A stretch of 64,000 bases of DNA from Candidatus Nanopelagicus sp. GTDB taxonomy: Bacteria > Actinomycetota > Actinomycetes > Nanopelagicales > Nanopelagicaceae. Position numbers and translations under genes: made by a program. Below the pieces are notes generated by a model. It worked only from the letters and a program-made list of their open reading frames with translations. It had not been told where the DNA came from and did not search any database. Location of the stretch: contig JAEMTE010000004.1 of NCBI GenBank assembly GCA_016462445.1, positions 1 to 64,000 of the forward strand, written 5' to 3'. Below are positions 41,926 to 52,800 of this stretch, one piece after another. The number at the start of each line of letters is the position of its first letter. The stretch's first letter is position 1.

Positions 41926-41956
41926 AACTTCTTACAGATGAATGGTAGCAGGCAGA

Positions 41957-42664
41957 TTAAATGCCAGTCATCCCTAATAAGCCACCAATTCCTGCGGTAA
42001 TAATCACACCTAAGGCTCCACCAGCAAAGATTCTTAGAACGGTTTTAGGAATCGGTGATGATGCAATTCTTGCGCTGATTACGCCAGTTGCTAGAAGGCC
42101 AAAGGCTGTGAATACCAAAATAGCGGTCACTTGATTGCTGGTGGATACAACTAGTGCGCCAATCAATGGAATAACTCCACCAGAGGTAAATGCAATGGCA
42201 GATGCAACAGCTGCTTGAATTGGTCTGGCCTTAGTATGCTCAAATTGTCCTAGCTCATCTCGTAGATGTGCCTGTAGGGCATCTTTTTCATGCATAGCTG
42301 TAGCAACTTCGTGGGCTAATTTTTCAGATAATCCACGGTTCATATAAATATGCACTAACTCTTCTAGCTCACCCTCTGGATCAATAGCCAGATGCTGCAT
42401 TTCAATTTTTTTGTCTGACTCTTCAATATCATTTTGCGATTTAACAGATACATATTCGCCAACTGCCATAGACATAGCGCCAGCTGCAATTCCAGCAAAA
42501 CCTGCAGTAATTAAAAAGTCACTTTTCTGGGCGGCTGCAATACCAATCATTAAACTGGCAGTTGAAACTAATCCATCATTTGAGCCAAGCACTGCTGCCC
42601 TTAGCCAGCCTGCCTTACCTGTTCGGTGCTGTGTATTTCGAATCTGCACATCTCTTAAGCCCAT
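41957..42664 (-). CDS. VIT/CCC1-family transporter
   Basis: 235 aa; WLRAAVLGSNDGLVSTASLMIG...GAMSMAVGEYVSVKSQND. Confidence 0.92.
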   Translation of the reverse strand: MGLRDVQIRNTQHRTGKAGWLRAAVLGSNDGLVSTASLMIGIAAAQKSDFLITAGFAGIAAGAMSMAVGEYVSVKSQNDIEESDKKIEMQHLAIDPEGELEELVHIYMNRGLSEKLAHEVATAMHEKDALQAHLRDELGQFEHTKARPIQAAVASAIAFTSGGVIPLIGALVVSTSNQVTAILVFTAFGLLATGVISARIASSPIPKTVLRIFAGGALGVIITAGIGGLLGMTGI

Positions 42665-42676
42665 AAATGAATACTA
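42665..42676 (-). promoter_or_regulatory. Leaderless -10 TAGTAT (includes lgt stop TAG) + 6 nt + ATG of VIT gene
   Basis: Minus strand TAGTAT(42671-42676)-TCATTT-ATG. Confidence 0.55.
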
Positions 42677-43507
42677 ACTCTCTGAGGCAGTTTTAGTTGG
42701 TGTGGCACGGCGCTGGCTACGAAATAAATAGAGTATTGAGCAAGATAATACCAATAAAGATACCCAAATATTTAAGCGAAATCCTAAAATATAATTTGCC
42801 TCGTCGATACGAATTGCCTCAATCCATAATCTGCCCAAGGTATAGCCAGTGACATATAGAGCAAATATATCTCCCTGATTTTTTACTGTATTTTTTAGAA
42901 ATCCAGGTAATTTAATCAGTAAAAAAGCAATTATTAAGCACCATATTAATTCATATAAAAATGTCGGGTGAAAGGTTGAAAACTCGCTATAGCCATCTGG
43001 TCGATTGGAGGGTTTAATTTCAAGTGCCCATGGCAGATTTGTTGGCTTACCAAAAACCTCTTGATTAAACCAGTTTCCAACTCGGCCAATTGCTTGCGCA
43101 ATAATTATGCCTGGGGCTAGGGAATCTAGGAATTGTAAAAAATTCAAAGTGGTTTGATGAGTCCTAAAATATAAATATGCACCAAATGCACCAAGGGATA
43201 TAGCCCCCCATATTCCCAATCCACCCTGCCAAACCCGAAATGCATCTGCTGGATTACCACCATCACCAAAGTAATTTTGGGGTGAACTTATTACGTGATA
43301 AATCCGGCCACCAATAATTCCAAAAGGTACTGCCCAAACAGCAGCATCTGAGACATCATCTGGATTACCACCGGATGCGGCATAACGTTTTCTTCCCAGC
43401 CATACCGCTGTTGCAATACCAGCAATTATGCAGAGTGCATAGTAATGAATTGTGACTGGGCCTAATGAAAGAGCAGAGGAGCCTGGACTTGGAATTAGGT
43501 AACGCAT
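42674..43507 (-). CDS. lgt: Prolipoprotein diacylglyceryl transferase
   Basis: 277 aa; IIGGRIYHVI, QAIGRVGNWFNQEVFG, GYTLGRLWIE. Confidence 0.95.
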   Translation of the reverse strand: MRYLIPSPGSSALSLGPVTIHYYALCIIAGIATAVWLGRKRYAASGGNPDDVSDAAVWAVPFGIIGGRIYHVISSPQNYFGDGGNPADAFRVWQGGLGIWGAISLGAFGAYLYFRTHQTTLNFLQFLDSLAPGIIIAQAIGRVGNWFNQEVFGKPTNLPWALEIKPSNRPDGYSEFSTFHPTFLYELIWCLIIAFLLIKLPGFLKNTVKNQGDIFALYVTGYTLGRLWIEAIRIDEANYILGFRLNIWVSLLVLSCSILYLFRSQRRATPTKTASES

Positions 43508-43517
43508 ACTGCTGACT

Positions 43518-44189
43518 TTATTTAACGCCAGCTGCTGCTAACGCCGCCTTAAACTTAACTGGATCACCATACTCAGTCTTGCGATCCATCTCTTTACCAT
43601 TAATAAATATTGTTGGTGTGCTATTTACATTAGCCTTTCCAGATTCAACTGCAACATTGTTAGTCCATTTGACATAGGTGCCATCATTTACACACTTTTC
43701 AAAGGAGTTGGATTTAATTCCAACAGATTTACCAAGAGCAACTAGTGCCTCACTCTGCCACACCCCTGAGTTTTCACCAGTAGGCTGATTTTGGAATAAT
43801 GCTAAGTTCATATCAACAAATTTGCTCTCATCAGCAGCACATGCTGCAGCATTTGCAGCCAGAATAGACTCTGGACCAATAAATGTCATTGGATGGTAGA
43901 CAACCTTTGCTTTATTCTGAGCAATTACTTCATTTAAATAACCACCATTTATAATTTCAAAGGCCCGACAAGCTGGGCACTGATAATCAATATAAACATC
44001 AATTTTTGGTGTAGCGCTTGGATTTAAAACTATTCCATAGCCTTCAGCCTCTGATACCGCAGCTGGAACTTGAGCAGTTGAGTTTGATCGATTACTTATG
44101 ATTGAGAAGACAACACCAACTATCACAATAAATGAGACCATAATTATTACTAAATTACGAGTTCCCTTATCACCACTATTTGTTGTCAT
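43518..44189 (-). CDS. DsbA-family thioredoxin-like protein
   Basis: 223 aa; N-terminal TM, YIDYQCPACRAFE, STPTIFINGKEM; SD AAGGAG. Confidence 0.9.
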   Translation of the reverse strand: MTTNSGDKGTRNLVIIMVSFIVIVGVVFSIISNRSNSTAQVPAAVSEAEGYGIVLNPSATPKIDVYIDYQCPACRAFEIINGGYLNEVIAQNKAKVVYHPMTFIGPESILAANAAACAADESKFVDMNLALFQNQPTGENSGVWQSEALVALGKSVGIKSNSFEKCVNDGTYVKWTNNVAVESGKANVNSTPTIFINGKEMDRKTEYGDPVKFKAALAAAGVK

Positions 44190-44217
44190 TGACTAACTCC
44201 TTATATTACTTATCGGA

Positions 44218-44676
44218 CTATTTATCTAGTGCAATTCTACCCTTAGGGTAGTAGTAAAGGTAAATTCCAAGTAGTAATAACCCTAAATCCCTAATAATTT
44301 CTGATAGGTACTTCGTATCCTCTGGATCAACTGAGCCGCCACCACCAAAACAACCACAGTCAATACTTAATCCCCTAGCCCATGCTTGAGCTATTGCGAC
44401 AATAAACACCAACATAGTAAATGCACCAATTACGCCATTAATTTTCACAGCAACACCTAAGATCAAAAGCAAGCCAACTCCGATTTCAATCCAAGGCAGG
44501 GTATAACCTAAAAAATTTGCTATTGGAATAGGAAGTAACTCATAAGCACGCACAGCCATCGCTGATTTTTGTAAGTTACCTACTTTTAAACCACCTGCGA
44601 CAAGTAAGACGCCACCTAAAATAATTCTTGCAAGCAAAGTTAGCCACGGTTGATATTTATTAAACTTATCTAGCAC
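44218..44676 (-). CDS. DoxX/MauE-like membrane protein
   Basis: 152 aa, four TM segments; LARIILGGVLLVAGGLKV; DCGCFGGGG. Confidence 0.85.
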   Translation of the reverse strand: MLDKFNKYQPWLTLLARIILGGVLLVAGGLKVGNLQKSAMAVRAYELLPIPIANFLGYTLPWIEIGVGLLLILGVAVKINGVIGAFTMLVFIVAIAQAWARGLSIDCGCFGGGGSVDPEDTKYLSEIIRDLGLLLLGIYLYYYPKGRIALDK

Positions 44677-45469
44677 TTCTAACTCCCTCAGATAGCTCAG
44701 CTGCTAATTGTTTTATTTTCTTTAAGCCCGACCTACCTGCACCATGCTCTTGAATAATCTTAATAAAAGCAGAGCCAACGATAACGCCATCTGCATAGGA
44801 AGCGACCTCTGTAGCCTGTTCCTTATTTGATACCCCAAGCCCAACAGCCACTGGTGTTTTACTGGTGGTGCGAATTCGATCAACCAATGATTTTGCACTT
44901 ATTGAGACGCGAGATCTTGTACCTGTTACTCCCATCGAACTTGCCGCATAGATAAAACCTGAGCACTCTGAACTAACCTTGGGTAGCCGTTCTTGGGATG
45001 TACTTGGCGCAACCACATATATGCGATTAATTGATTTATCGCTAGCTTCACTTTTCCATAACTCTGATTCCTCAATTGTAAGATCAGGTGTAACTACCCC
45101 AGATCCACCCGCATCAGATACGGCTGCTGCAAATTTAGCTGCGCCGTACTTCTCAATTGGACTCCAGTAACTCATTACCACCGACGGCACACCGTACTCA
45201 ACACTGGTTTTTAATAAATCAAAAACTTGATCCACACCAACTCCATTAGCAATTGCTTGCTCAGATGCAGCTTGAATTACTGGTCCATCCATAACTGGAT
45301 CAGAGTATGGATACCCAATCTCAATCGCATCCACACCACCATCAATCATCGCCTTAATTATTGCCTTCGACTCTTTTTGGGTAGGAAAACCTGCTGGCAG
45401 AAAACCAATTAATACCGCCCTATTTTCTGCTTTAGTTTTGGTAAAAAGGTCTTCAAGTGCGGTTGGCAT
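44666..45469 (-). CDS. trpA: Tryptophan synthase alpha
   Basis: 267 aa; VDAIEIGYPYSDPVMDGPVIQ. Confidence 0.96.
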   Translation of the reverse strand: MPTALEDLFTKTKAENRAVLIGFLPAGFPTQKESKAIIKAMIDGGVDAIEIGYPYSDPVMDGPVIQAASEQAIANGVGVDQVFDLLKTSVEYGVPSVVMSYWSPIEKYGAAKFAAAVSDAGGSGVVTPDLTIEESELWKSEASDKSINRIYVVAPSTSQERLPKVSSECSGFIYAASSMGVTGTRSRVSISAKSLVDRIRTTSKTPVAVGLGVSNKEQATEVASYADGVIVGSAFIKIIQEHGAGRSGLKKIKQLAAELSEGVRSAR

Positions 45470-46683
45470 TAAAGCGGTAGTCCAAAATACTCAGCAGCGG
45501 TTTGCACATCTTTATCACCACGACCTGAGAGATTTATTAATAAAGTGGCGCCCTTACCTAATTCATTACCAATTTCTAGTGCCCCAGCTAAAGCGTGAGC
45601 AGTCTCAATTGCTGGAATAATTCCCTCAGATTTGCATAACAAAGAGAATGCATACATTGCTTGATCATCTGTAATTGGTCGATACTCAGCACGTCCAATG
45701 TCATTTAAATACGCATGCTCAGGTCCAACTCCTGGGTAATCCAATCCGGCTGAGATTGAGTGTGACTCAATAGTTTGTCCATCTTTATCTTGCAAAACAT
45801 AGGAACGAGTTCCATGCAAAACACCTGGTGTACCGCCAGAGATAGTTGCAGCATGGAAGCCACTCTCCACACCCTTACCACCTGCCTCTAATCCGATTAA
45901 ACGAACTGCTTTATCACCAATGAAAGGATGAAAAATTCCCATTGCATTTGATCCGCCACCAACACAGGCCAATACTGCATCAGGTAATTTGCCAGTTAAT
46001 GCTAGAACTTGCTCGCGTGCTTCAACGCCAATAATTCTTTGGAAGTCACGCACCATAGTTGGAAATGGGTGAGGCCCAGCAACTGTGCCAAGTAGGTAGT
46101 GAGTATCTTCAACATTTGTTACCCAATCACGCATCGCTTCATTAATTGCATCTTTTAATGTCTTTGACCCTTGCGTAACAGGAACAACTGTTGCTCCCAG
46201 CAATTTCATTCGCGCCACATTTAGTGCTTGCCGTTTAGTGTCGGCCTCTCCCATATAGACAACACATTCCAAACCAAATAGTGCTGCTGCAGTAGCAGAT
46301 GCAACGCCATGTTGCCCCGCGCCAGTTTCAGCAATAATTCTTGATTTACCCATTCGCTTAGTTAGTAAGGCTTGGCCTAAGACATTATTAATTTTGTGGC
46401 TACCTGTGTGATTTAAATCTTCCCGCTTTAATAAAATTCTTGCTCCACCGGCATGCTCTGAGAATCTTTTTGCATCTGTCAAAATGCTCGGTCTACCACT
46501 ATATGTTTTATGTAACTCTGTTAACTCAGCGTGAAAGGATGGATCTGCTTGCGCGCTAATATGAGCATCATTAAGTTGGTCTAACGCAGAAATTAAAGCT
46601 TCAGGAACAAATCTGCCACCGTAGGGACCAAAGTGACCCAGGATAGATGAGTCCATGCTTTGGGAAGTTTTATCAATTGCCAT
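45469..46683 (-). CDS. trpB: Tryptophan synthase beta
   Basis: 404 aa; [26 protein letters not shown]. Confidence 0.97.
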   Translation of the reverse strand: MAIDKTSQSMDSSILGHFGPYGGRFVPEALISALDQLNDAHISAQADPSFHAELTELHKTYSGRPSILTDAKRFSEHAGGARILLKREDLNHTGSHKINNVLGQALLTKRMGKSRIIAETGAGQHGVASATAAALFGLECVVYMGEADTKRQALNVARMKLLGATVVPVTQGSKTLKDAINEAMRDWVTNVEDTHYLLGTVAGPHPFPTMVRDFQRIIGVEAREQVLALTGKLPDAVLACVGGGSNAMGIFHPFIGDKAVRLIGLEAGGKGVESGFHAATISGGTPGVLHGTRSYVLQDKDGQTIESHSISAGLDYPGVGPEHAYLNDIGRAEYRPITDDQAMYAFSLLCKSEGIIPAIETAHALAGALEIGNELGKGATLLINLSGRGDKDVQTAAEYFGLPL

Positions 46684-46695
46684 GGAGGTAGTTTA
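46684..46695 (-). promoter_or_regulatory. Candidate leaderless -10: TAAACT + 6 nt + ATG (trpB)
   Basis: Minus strand TAAACT(46690-46695)-ACCTCC-ATG; no SD. Confidence 0.45.
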
Positions 46696-46703
46696 TTCGA
46701 TCT

Positions 46704-47483
46704 TTATCGATTGAGCAGTTCATTTATCGTATGAACTGGGTTACCTGCTTTAACCAAAGTCTCACCTACCAGCACTGCATTTGCGCCTAGTGCGCCAACA
46801 TTAGCAACCTGAGAGCGGGTACTTATTCCAGATTCAGCTACTTTTAATACAGTTGTTGGTAATTGTGGCAAAATTAATTCAAAATTCTTATCATTAACCT
46901 CTAACGTTTTTAAGTTTCTACTATTAACACCAATAATCTTTGCGCCAATATCTAATGCAACCTCGGCCTCAACTAAGTCATGAACCTCCACCAATACATC
47001 CATACCTAACTCAGTTGCTAACTGATAAAAGTCTATTAGCTGTGATTTAGCAAGAGCTGCAACAATTAATAGCATCAAATCAGAGCCTAAAATTCTTGAC
47101 TCTAAGACTTGGAACTCAGTAACAATAAAATCTTTTCGCAGCACTGGAATATCAACTGCAGCCCGTACTGCAATTAAATCTGCAATCTTGCCTTTAAATC
47201 TGCGCTCCTCTGTTAATACACTAATTAGATCAGCCCCACCGGTTTGATAACTACTTGCAAGTGCCACCGGGTCTAATATGGCTGAGAGCTCCCCCTTGCT
47301 TGGAGATGATCGTTTTACCTCAGCAATTAATCTCATGCCATCTTTATTTAGCGCTGCGTAAGCTCCACGAAGTTTTGGTGCACTATCTAATTGCTCTCGT
47401 AACTGCACACTTGGTACTAAACGTTTTTGGAGATCCTCTAATACGCCCTCAATAATTGATGCTAATACACTTGAATCACTCAT
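46704..47483 (-). CDS. trpC: Indole-3-glycerol phosphate synthase (start inferred at 47483)
   Basis: MSDSSVLASIIEGVLEDLQKR...; AEVKRSSPSKGEL, VLRKDFIV; ORF track start (47552) lies inside the upstream small ORF. Confidence 0.95.
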   Translation of the reverse strand: MSDSSVLASIIEGVLEDLQKRLVPSVQLREQLDSAPKLRGAYAALNKDGMRLIAEVKRSSPSKGELSAILDPVALASSYQTGGADLISVLTEERRFKGKIADLIAVRAAVDIPVLRKDFIVTEFQVLESRILGSDLMLLIVAALAKSQLIDFYQLATELGMDVLVEVHDLVEAEVALDIGAKIIGVNSRNLKTLEVNDKNFELILPQLPTTVLKVAESGISTRSQVANVGALGANAVLVGETLVKAGNPVHTINELLNR

Positions 47484-47631
47484 CGGTTGGATCGATTCCT
47501 TCAGAGAGTGCACTCCAATTATTTTGTGGCTTTCGCTCATACTTGCTTGCATCAGAGCGTTTACTTGACCTAATAATTAAGTAGGTAGCAAGTGCTACTA
47601 ATAGTAGGCTGCCAAAAATTGAGCTTTTCAT
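47476..47631 (-). CDS. 51-aa single-TM small protein between trpE and trpC
   Basis: MKSSIFGSLLLVALATYLIIRSSKRSDASKYERKPQNNWSALSEGIDPTDE*; ATGA overlap with trpE stop and ATGAGTGA overlap with trpC start; below ORF-track size cutoff. Confidence 0.8.
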   Translation of the reverse strand: MKSSIFGSLLLVALATYLIIRSSKRSDASKYERKPQNNWSALSEGIDPTDE

Positions 47632-49148
47632 TTACTGCTCATCATTAAGTTAGCGGTTGCAATAGCACCTAATACAGCTGCTGCTTTATTAATACACTCT
47701 TGATTTTCTGAAGCTGGATCTGAATCTGCCACAATTCCAGCACCAGCTTGCACATATGCTGTGCCATCTTTTACAACCGCGGTTCTAATTGCAATGCAGG
47801 TATCAATGTTTCCAGTGAAATCTAGATAACCAATTGTGCCACCGTAAATTCCCCGCCTAGTCGGTTCATTCTCTTCAATTATCGCCATTGCTCTTGGTTT
47901 TGGCGCCCCCGATAATGTTCCGGCAGGGAAGACTGCAAACAGTGCTTCAATGGGAGCAACTTTATCTGCCAGCTTTCCGATAACTGTCGAGACAATATGC
48001 ATAACATGTGAGTACTTCTCTATTTGCATAAACTCTGAAACCTCAACTGAACCTGCCTGACATACTCTTCCCAAATCATTACGGCCCAAGTCAACTAGCA
48101 TTAAATGCTCAGCACGCTCCTTAGGATCTGCCAACAACTCTTGTGCCATCTTGTTATCTATTTCATCATCTGAGTTTCTAGCTCTAGTTCCCGCAATTGG
48201 GTGAATCATCACCTGATCACCACTTACCTTAACTAAAGCCTCCGGACTTGAACCAACAATAGATAGGCCATCTGCAAACCGAAATAAGTACATATAAGGG
48301 CTTGGGTTTTGTTCCCGCAGTACCCGATAAATATCAAAGGAATCTGCCGAACTGTCGATAGTAAATCTCTGCGAGAGAACTACCTGGAAAGCCTCCCCCG
48401 ATTTAATCTGTTCTTTGATCAACTCTACTTTTCTAATATAAGTCTCATCACTTGTATTACGGAAAAATTTTGGGGTAACTCGATCTGGAATTGAATTAAA
48501 TTTAGCGGTATCACTTTTATTTAGATCAGATTCCATTTTATCTAATCTTGAAATGGCTGATTCATAAGCTAAATCAACTCGCTCACTACTACCATCCCAA
48601 TTAATTGCGTTAGCAATTAATGTAACAACGCCTTCTTGGTGATCAAATACTGCTAAATCGGAGGTGAGCATCATTGCAATCTCTGGGACTTTAATATCAG
48701 CTTTGGCATGATTAGGTAACTTCTCAAGTCTTCGCACAATCTCATAACCTAAATAACCAACTAGGCCGCCAGTTAGTGGTGGTAGCCCTTCAATCTTTGG
48801 CGAACGTAGGTGGGCAGTAGTAATTCGCAGCGCTGTAAGTGGATCTATTCCAGTGGGTGCACCAGCAGGTCTTACTCCCTGCCAAACTGCTAGACCATTC
48901 TCCTCCGTTAGTGTCGCTTCACTATTGACACCAATGAATGAGTAACGTGCCCAAATACCTGCTTCAGCAGATTCAAGTAAAAATGTTCCGCTACGGTGAT
49001 TAGTTAATTTTTGATAAATTGAAAGTGGTGTTTGACTCTTTAGCGTTAACTTACGGGAAACTGGAATTACATTAAAATTTCGCGCGTAATCACGAAATTC
49101 AACAAGAGAGATCATTGCTTTATCCACTTGCCTATTCTGCCTTACCAA
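47628..49148 (-). CDS. trpE: Anthranilate synthase component I (start may be internal ATG at 49115)
   Basis: 506 aa; GRNDLGRVCQAGSVEV, FPAGTLSGAPKPRAM. Confidence 0.96.
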   Translation of the reverse strand: MVRQNRQVDKAMISLVEFRDYARNFNVIPVSRKLTLKSQTPLSIYQKLTNHRSGTFLLESAEAGIWARYSFIGVNSEATLTEENGLAVWQGVRPAGAPTGIDPLTALRITTAHLRSPKIEGLPPLTGGLVGYLGYEIVRRLEKLPNHAKADIKVPEIAMMLTSDLAVFDHQEGVVTLIANAINWDGSSERVDLAYESAISRLDKMESDLNKSDTAKFNSIPDRVTPKFFRNTSDETYIRKVELIKEQIKSGEAFQVVLSQRFTIDSSADSFDIYRVLREQNPSPYMYLFRFADGLSIVGSSPEALVKVSGDQVMIHPIAGTRARNSDDEIDNKMAQELLADPKERAEHLMLVDLGRNDLGRVCQAGSVEVSEFMQIEKYSHVMHIVSTVIGKLADKVAPIEALFAVFPAGTLSGAPKPRAMAIIEENEPTRRGIYGGTIGYLDFTGNIDTCIAIRTAVVKDGTAYVQAGAGIVADSDPASENQECINKAAAVLGAIATANLMMSSK

Positions 49149-49166
49149 TCTGCTTGCTGGTGCCGA

Positions 49167-49883
49167 TTATTTATAGCAGATATCTAGCGCCTTACTTATA
49201 TCAATAGCCCCTACATATAAGGCTTTCCCGAGAACTACACCTTCGATTCCCATCTGCCGTAGATCTGTAAGATCAGATAATTTTGCAACACCACCACTTG
49301 CTATGACTGAGCCTTGAGTTGATTGTGAAACTTTTCTAAGTAGATCTAGATTTGGACCACTTAACGCACCATCTGAATCAATATCTGTAACAACATATCT
49401 ACTGCAACCTGCTTTATCTAGAATTGATAAGTACTCAAATATCTCACCAACTACTAGCCCACTACCCCTTGCAGTAAGCATTTGACCCTTAATATCTAAA
49501 CTAATGCTTATTCGCTCGCTATTTGCTGCTAGAACTTTCTTAACCCACTCAATATCAGCCAGAGCTGCAGTTCCCAGATTTATCCGGGCAGCTTTTGTAG
49601 CAAGTGCATTATTAAGGGATGCATCATTATTAATTCCGCCAGATAATTGCACCTTTGCCGATGTATTATTGATTATCTCTTTAATTAATACACTGTTATT
49701 GCCAGTGCCAAAAGCTGCGTCAAGATCAACTAGATGAATCCATTTTGCACCTGCAAGTAAAAAGTCCTTAACTACATCAGATGGAGAACCAAACTCTGAA
49801 GCTGAATCTAATTTTGCTTTACTTAATCTGACCGCCATACCAGCCTTAACATCTACTGCTGGGAGTAATTCAAGTTGCTTCAT
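49167..49883 (-). CDS. priA: HisA/TrpF-type isomerase, probable PriA
   Basis: 238 aa; LELLPAVDVKAGMAVRLSKA, HLVDLDAAFGTGNN, VTDIDSDGALSGPNL; in trp cluster. Confidence 0.88.
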   Translation of the reverse strand: MKQLELLPAVDVKAGMAVRLSKAKLDSASEFGSPSDVVKDFLLAGAKWIHLVDLDAAFGTGNNSVLIKEIINNTSAKVQLSGGINNDASLNNALATKAARINLGTAALADIEWVKKVLAANSERISISLDIKGQMLTARGSGLVVGEIFEYLSILDKAGCSRYVVTDIDSDGALSGPNLDLLRKVSQSTQGSVIASGGVAKLSDLTDLRQMGIEGVVLGKALYVGAIDISKALDICYK

Positions 49884-49890
49884 TGGATTA

Positions 49891-52800
49891 TTAAACTACT
49901 AAGCAGTCAGGGCCGAGCACAGTTTTAAGATCAGCGCTCAAACTAGGTGAGGCGGTAACTTTTAACCCCTCATCTAACTTTAAAATTGTTTTCTTCTCAC
50001 CATCTGCTAATCGCAGGTGTACCTCGCGGGCCCCTGGATGTGCTCTTAAAATCTCCTTCATCCGATCAACCACTGGCGGAGTACATCTAGCCATTTCCAT
50101 CGAAATAATTAGTGGGCCAGTTGGAATTCGATTTAAATCTGGCAGTGTTAAATCTAGAGCAGAAATACGAGCTTGCTCCTCCCGCTTATCTACTCTGCCT
50201 CTGATTGCAACAATTCTGTCCTCTACTAAATTAACACCATGAGATGCATAGGCATTTGAGAAGAATAAAACATCAACTGCGCCCTCAAGATCCTCCACGG
50301 TAACAATCGCCCAGGGAGTTCCTTGCTTGGAAACCTTTCGTTGAATCTGGGTGATCAAACCGCCAATTGTAATGATTTGATCATGTCCTACTTCAGCAAT
50401 CTGGCTAATTGAGAAATCTGTAACTGAACGCAATATATGTTCAACACCTAATAATGGATGATCTGAGACATATAGGCCAAGCATCTCTCGCTCATAACTA
50501 AGCAGCATCATCTTTTCCCATTCAGTAACTGGAATATCTAAGACAACTCCACTAATACTTGAGGTTGCATTAGCTGCGCCAAATAAATCAAATTGGCCAA
50601 TAGACTCTGCTCGTTTTGCCTCTGAAACAGCATCTAACGCCTCTAAGAAAACCATCATCAATCCCCGGCGACTGTGATTGAGTGAGTCAAAGGCGCCAGC
50701 TTTTATTAGCGATTCAATAGTTTTCTTATTACAGACGAGGGAATCTACCTTGGTTAAGAAATCACCAAAATTTGTATATCTACCCTTACTCTTACGATTT
50801 TCAATAATTGATAAAACAACATTCTCTCCCACATTTCGAATAGCGGTTAATCCAAAACGAATATCACTTCCACGCGGGGTGTACTCTGAATCAGATTCAT
50901 TAACATCAGGTGGCAAAACTTTAATGCCCATCCGCCTTGCTTCATTTAAGTAGAGCGCACTCTTATCCTTATCATCGCGCACACTAGTTAAAAGCGCAGC
51001 CATATACTCGGTTGGATAATTAGCTTTAAGGTATGCGGTCCAAAATGAGAGCAATCCATAACCTGCGCTATGTGCTCTATTAAAGGCATAATCTGAGAAG
51101 GGAATTAGTGTCTGCCATAACTTCTCTATCGCATCCTCTGAGAAACCGTTTGTTTTCATTCCTGCTTCAAAGTGCACTTTTTCTTTATCTAGTATCTTTT
51201 TATCCTTCTTACCCATCGCCTTACGAAGCAGATCCGCGCGACCTAAGGTAAAGCCAGCAACCTTTCGAGCAATTGCTAATACCTGCTCTTGATAAACGAT
51301 TAACCCGTATGTGTCCTTCAAAATTTCATTTAATGGCTTTTCCAACTCAGGATGAATACCTACTGGTGCCTTTCGACCATTTTTATAATCTGCATATTTA
51401 TTATGGGAATCCTCACCCATCGGACCTGGTCGATAGAGCGCAATTACCGCTGATATATCCTCAAAACTATCAGGTGCCATAGATCTAAGTAGGGCTCTAA
51501 TTGGTGCGCTATCTAACTGAAAAACTCCTAAGGTGTCACCTCTGGATAATAAATCAAATGTCTTCTTATCTTTAAGGGGCAAGTCTTCAAGAACAACAGT
51601 TTTTCCAAGATTCTTCTCAATATTAATTAGGCAATCATCAAGAACTGAAAGATTTCGCAGGCCTAGAAAATCCATTTTAAGCAACCCAGTTGCTTCACAT
51701 GCACCCATATCAAACTGGGTAATAATCACACCATCTGCTTCTCGACGATGAATTGGAATTACATCAAGTAGTGGCTCCTTACTTAATATAACTCCTGCAG
51801 CGTGTACTCCCCATTGCCGCTTTAATCCTTCAATACCTAAAGCAGTATCAACTATTCTCTTTGAGTCAGGATCACTTTCATAAATTCCTCTAAACTCTGC
51901 TGCCTCACCATACCTACCATCTTCAAGATCAAATATTCCACCAAGTGAAATATCCTTACCCATTACAGCTGGTGGCAGAGACTTTGTAAGCCGCTCGCCC
52001 AATACATACGGGTAGCCAAGCACTCGAGTTGAATCTTTAATCGCTTGTTTAGATTTAATAGTTCCATAGGTAATAATCTGAGCAACTCGATCCTCACCAT
52101 ACTTGGCTGTGGCATATTGGATCATCTCCGATCTTCTGCGCTCATCAAAATCTAAATCAATATCTGGCATCGAAATACGTTCTGGATTTAAAAATCTCTC
52201 AAACAGCAAACCAAATTTAATTGGGTCAAGTCCGGTAACTCCTAATGAGTAGGAGACCAGTGAGCCAGCAGCAGAGCCACGACCAGGACCAACTCGGATT
52301 CCAACCTCTCGGGCATGCTTACAGAGATCAGCTACTACCAAAAAATACCCTGGAAATCCCATCTTGATCATTACATCTAATTCAAAGTTAAGTCGCTCTT
52401 GATACTGCGCCGGAATCTGATTATCCATCCGTTTTGCTAAACCTTCATTAGCTAATTTTCTAAGCCAACTATCCTCACTCTCGCCCTGCGGAACTGGAAA
52501 TCTAGGTAGTAGATTCTCGCCCTCACGCATGGTTGTTTCGCAGCGATCTGCAATAAGTAATGTGTTATCACATGACTCAGGAAACTCCTTAAACAATTCA
52601 CGCATTTGAGCAGCAGATTTTAGATAGAACTCTGCATTTTCAAACTTAAATCGCTTTGGATCAGCCATAGTTGCACCAGATTGAATGCACAGCAACACCT
52701 CGTGGGCAGCAGCATCAGCATGGTGGGTGTAGTGCAAATCATTTGTTGCCAGCAGTGGCAGATTCAACTCTTTACCCAATTTTATTAAGTCATTAAATGC

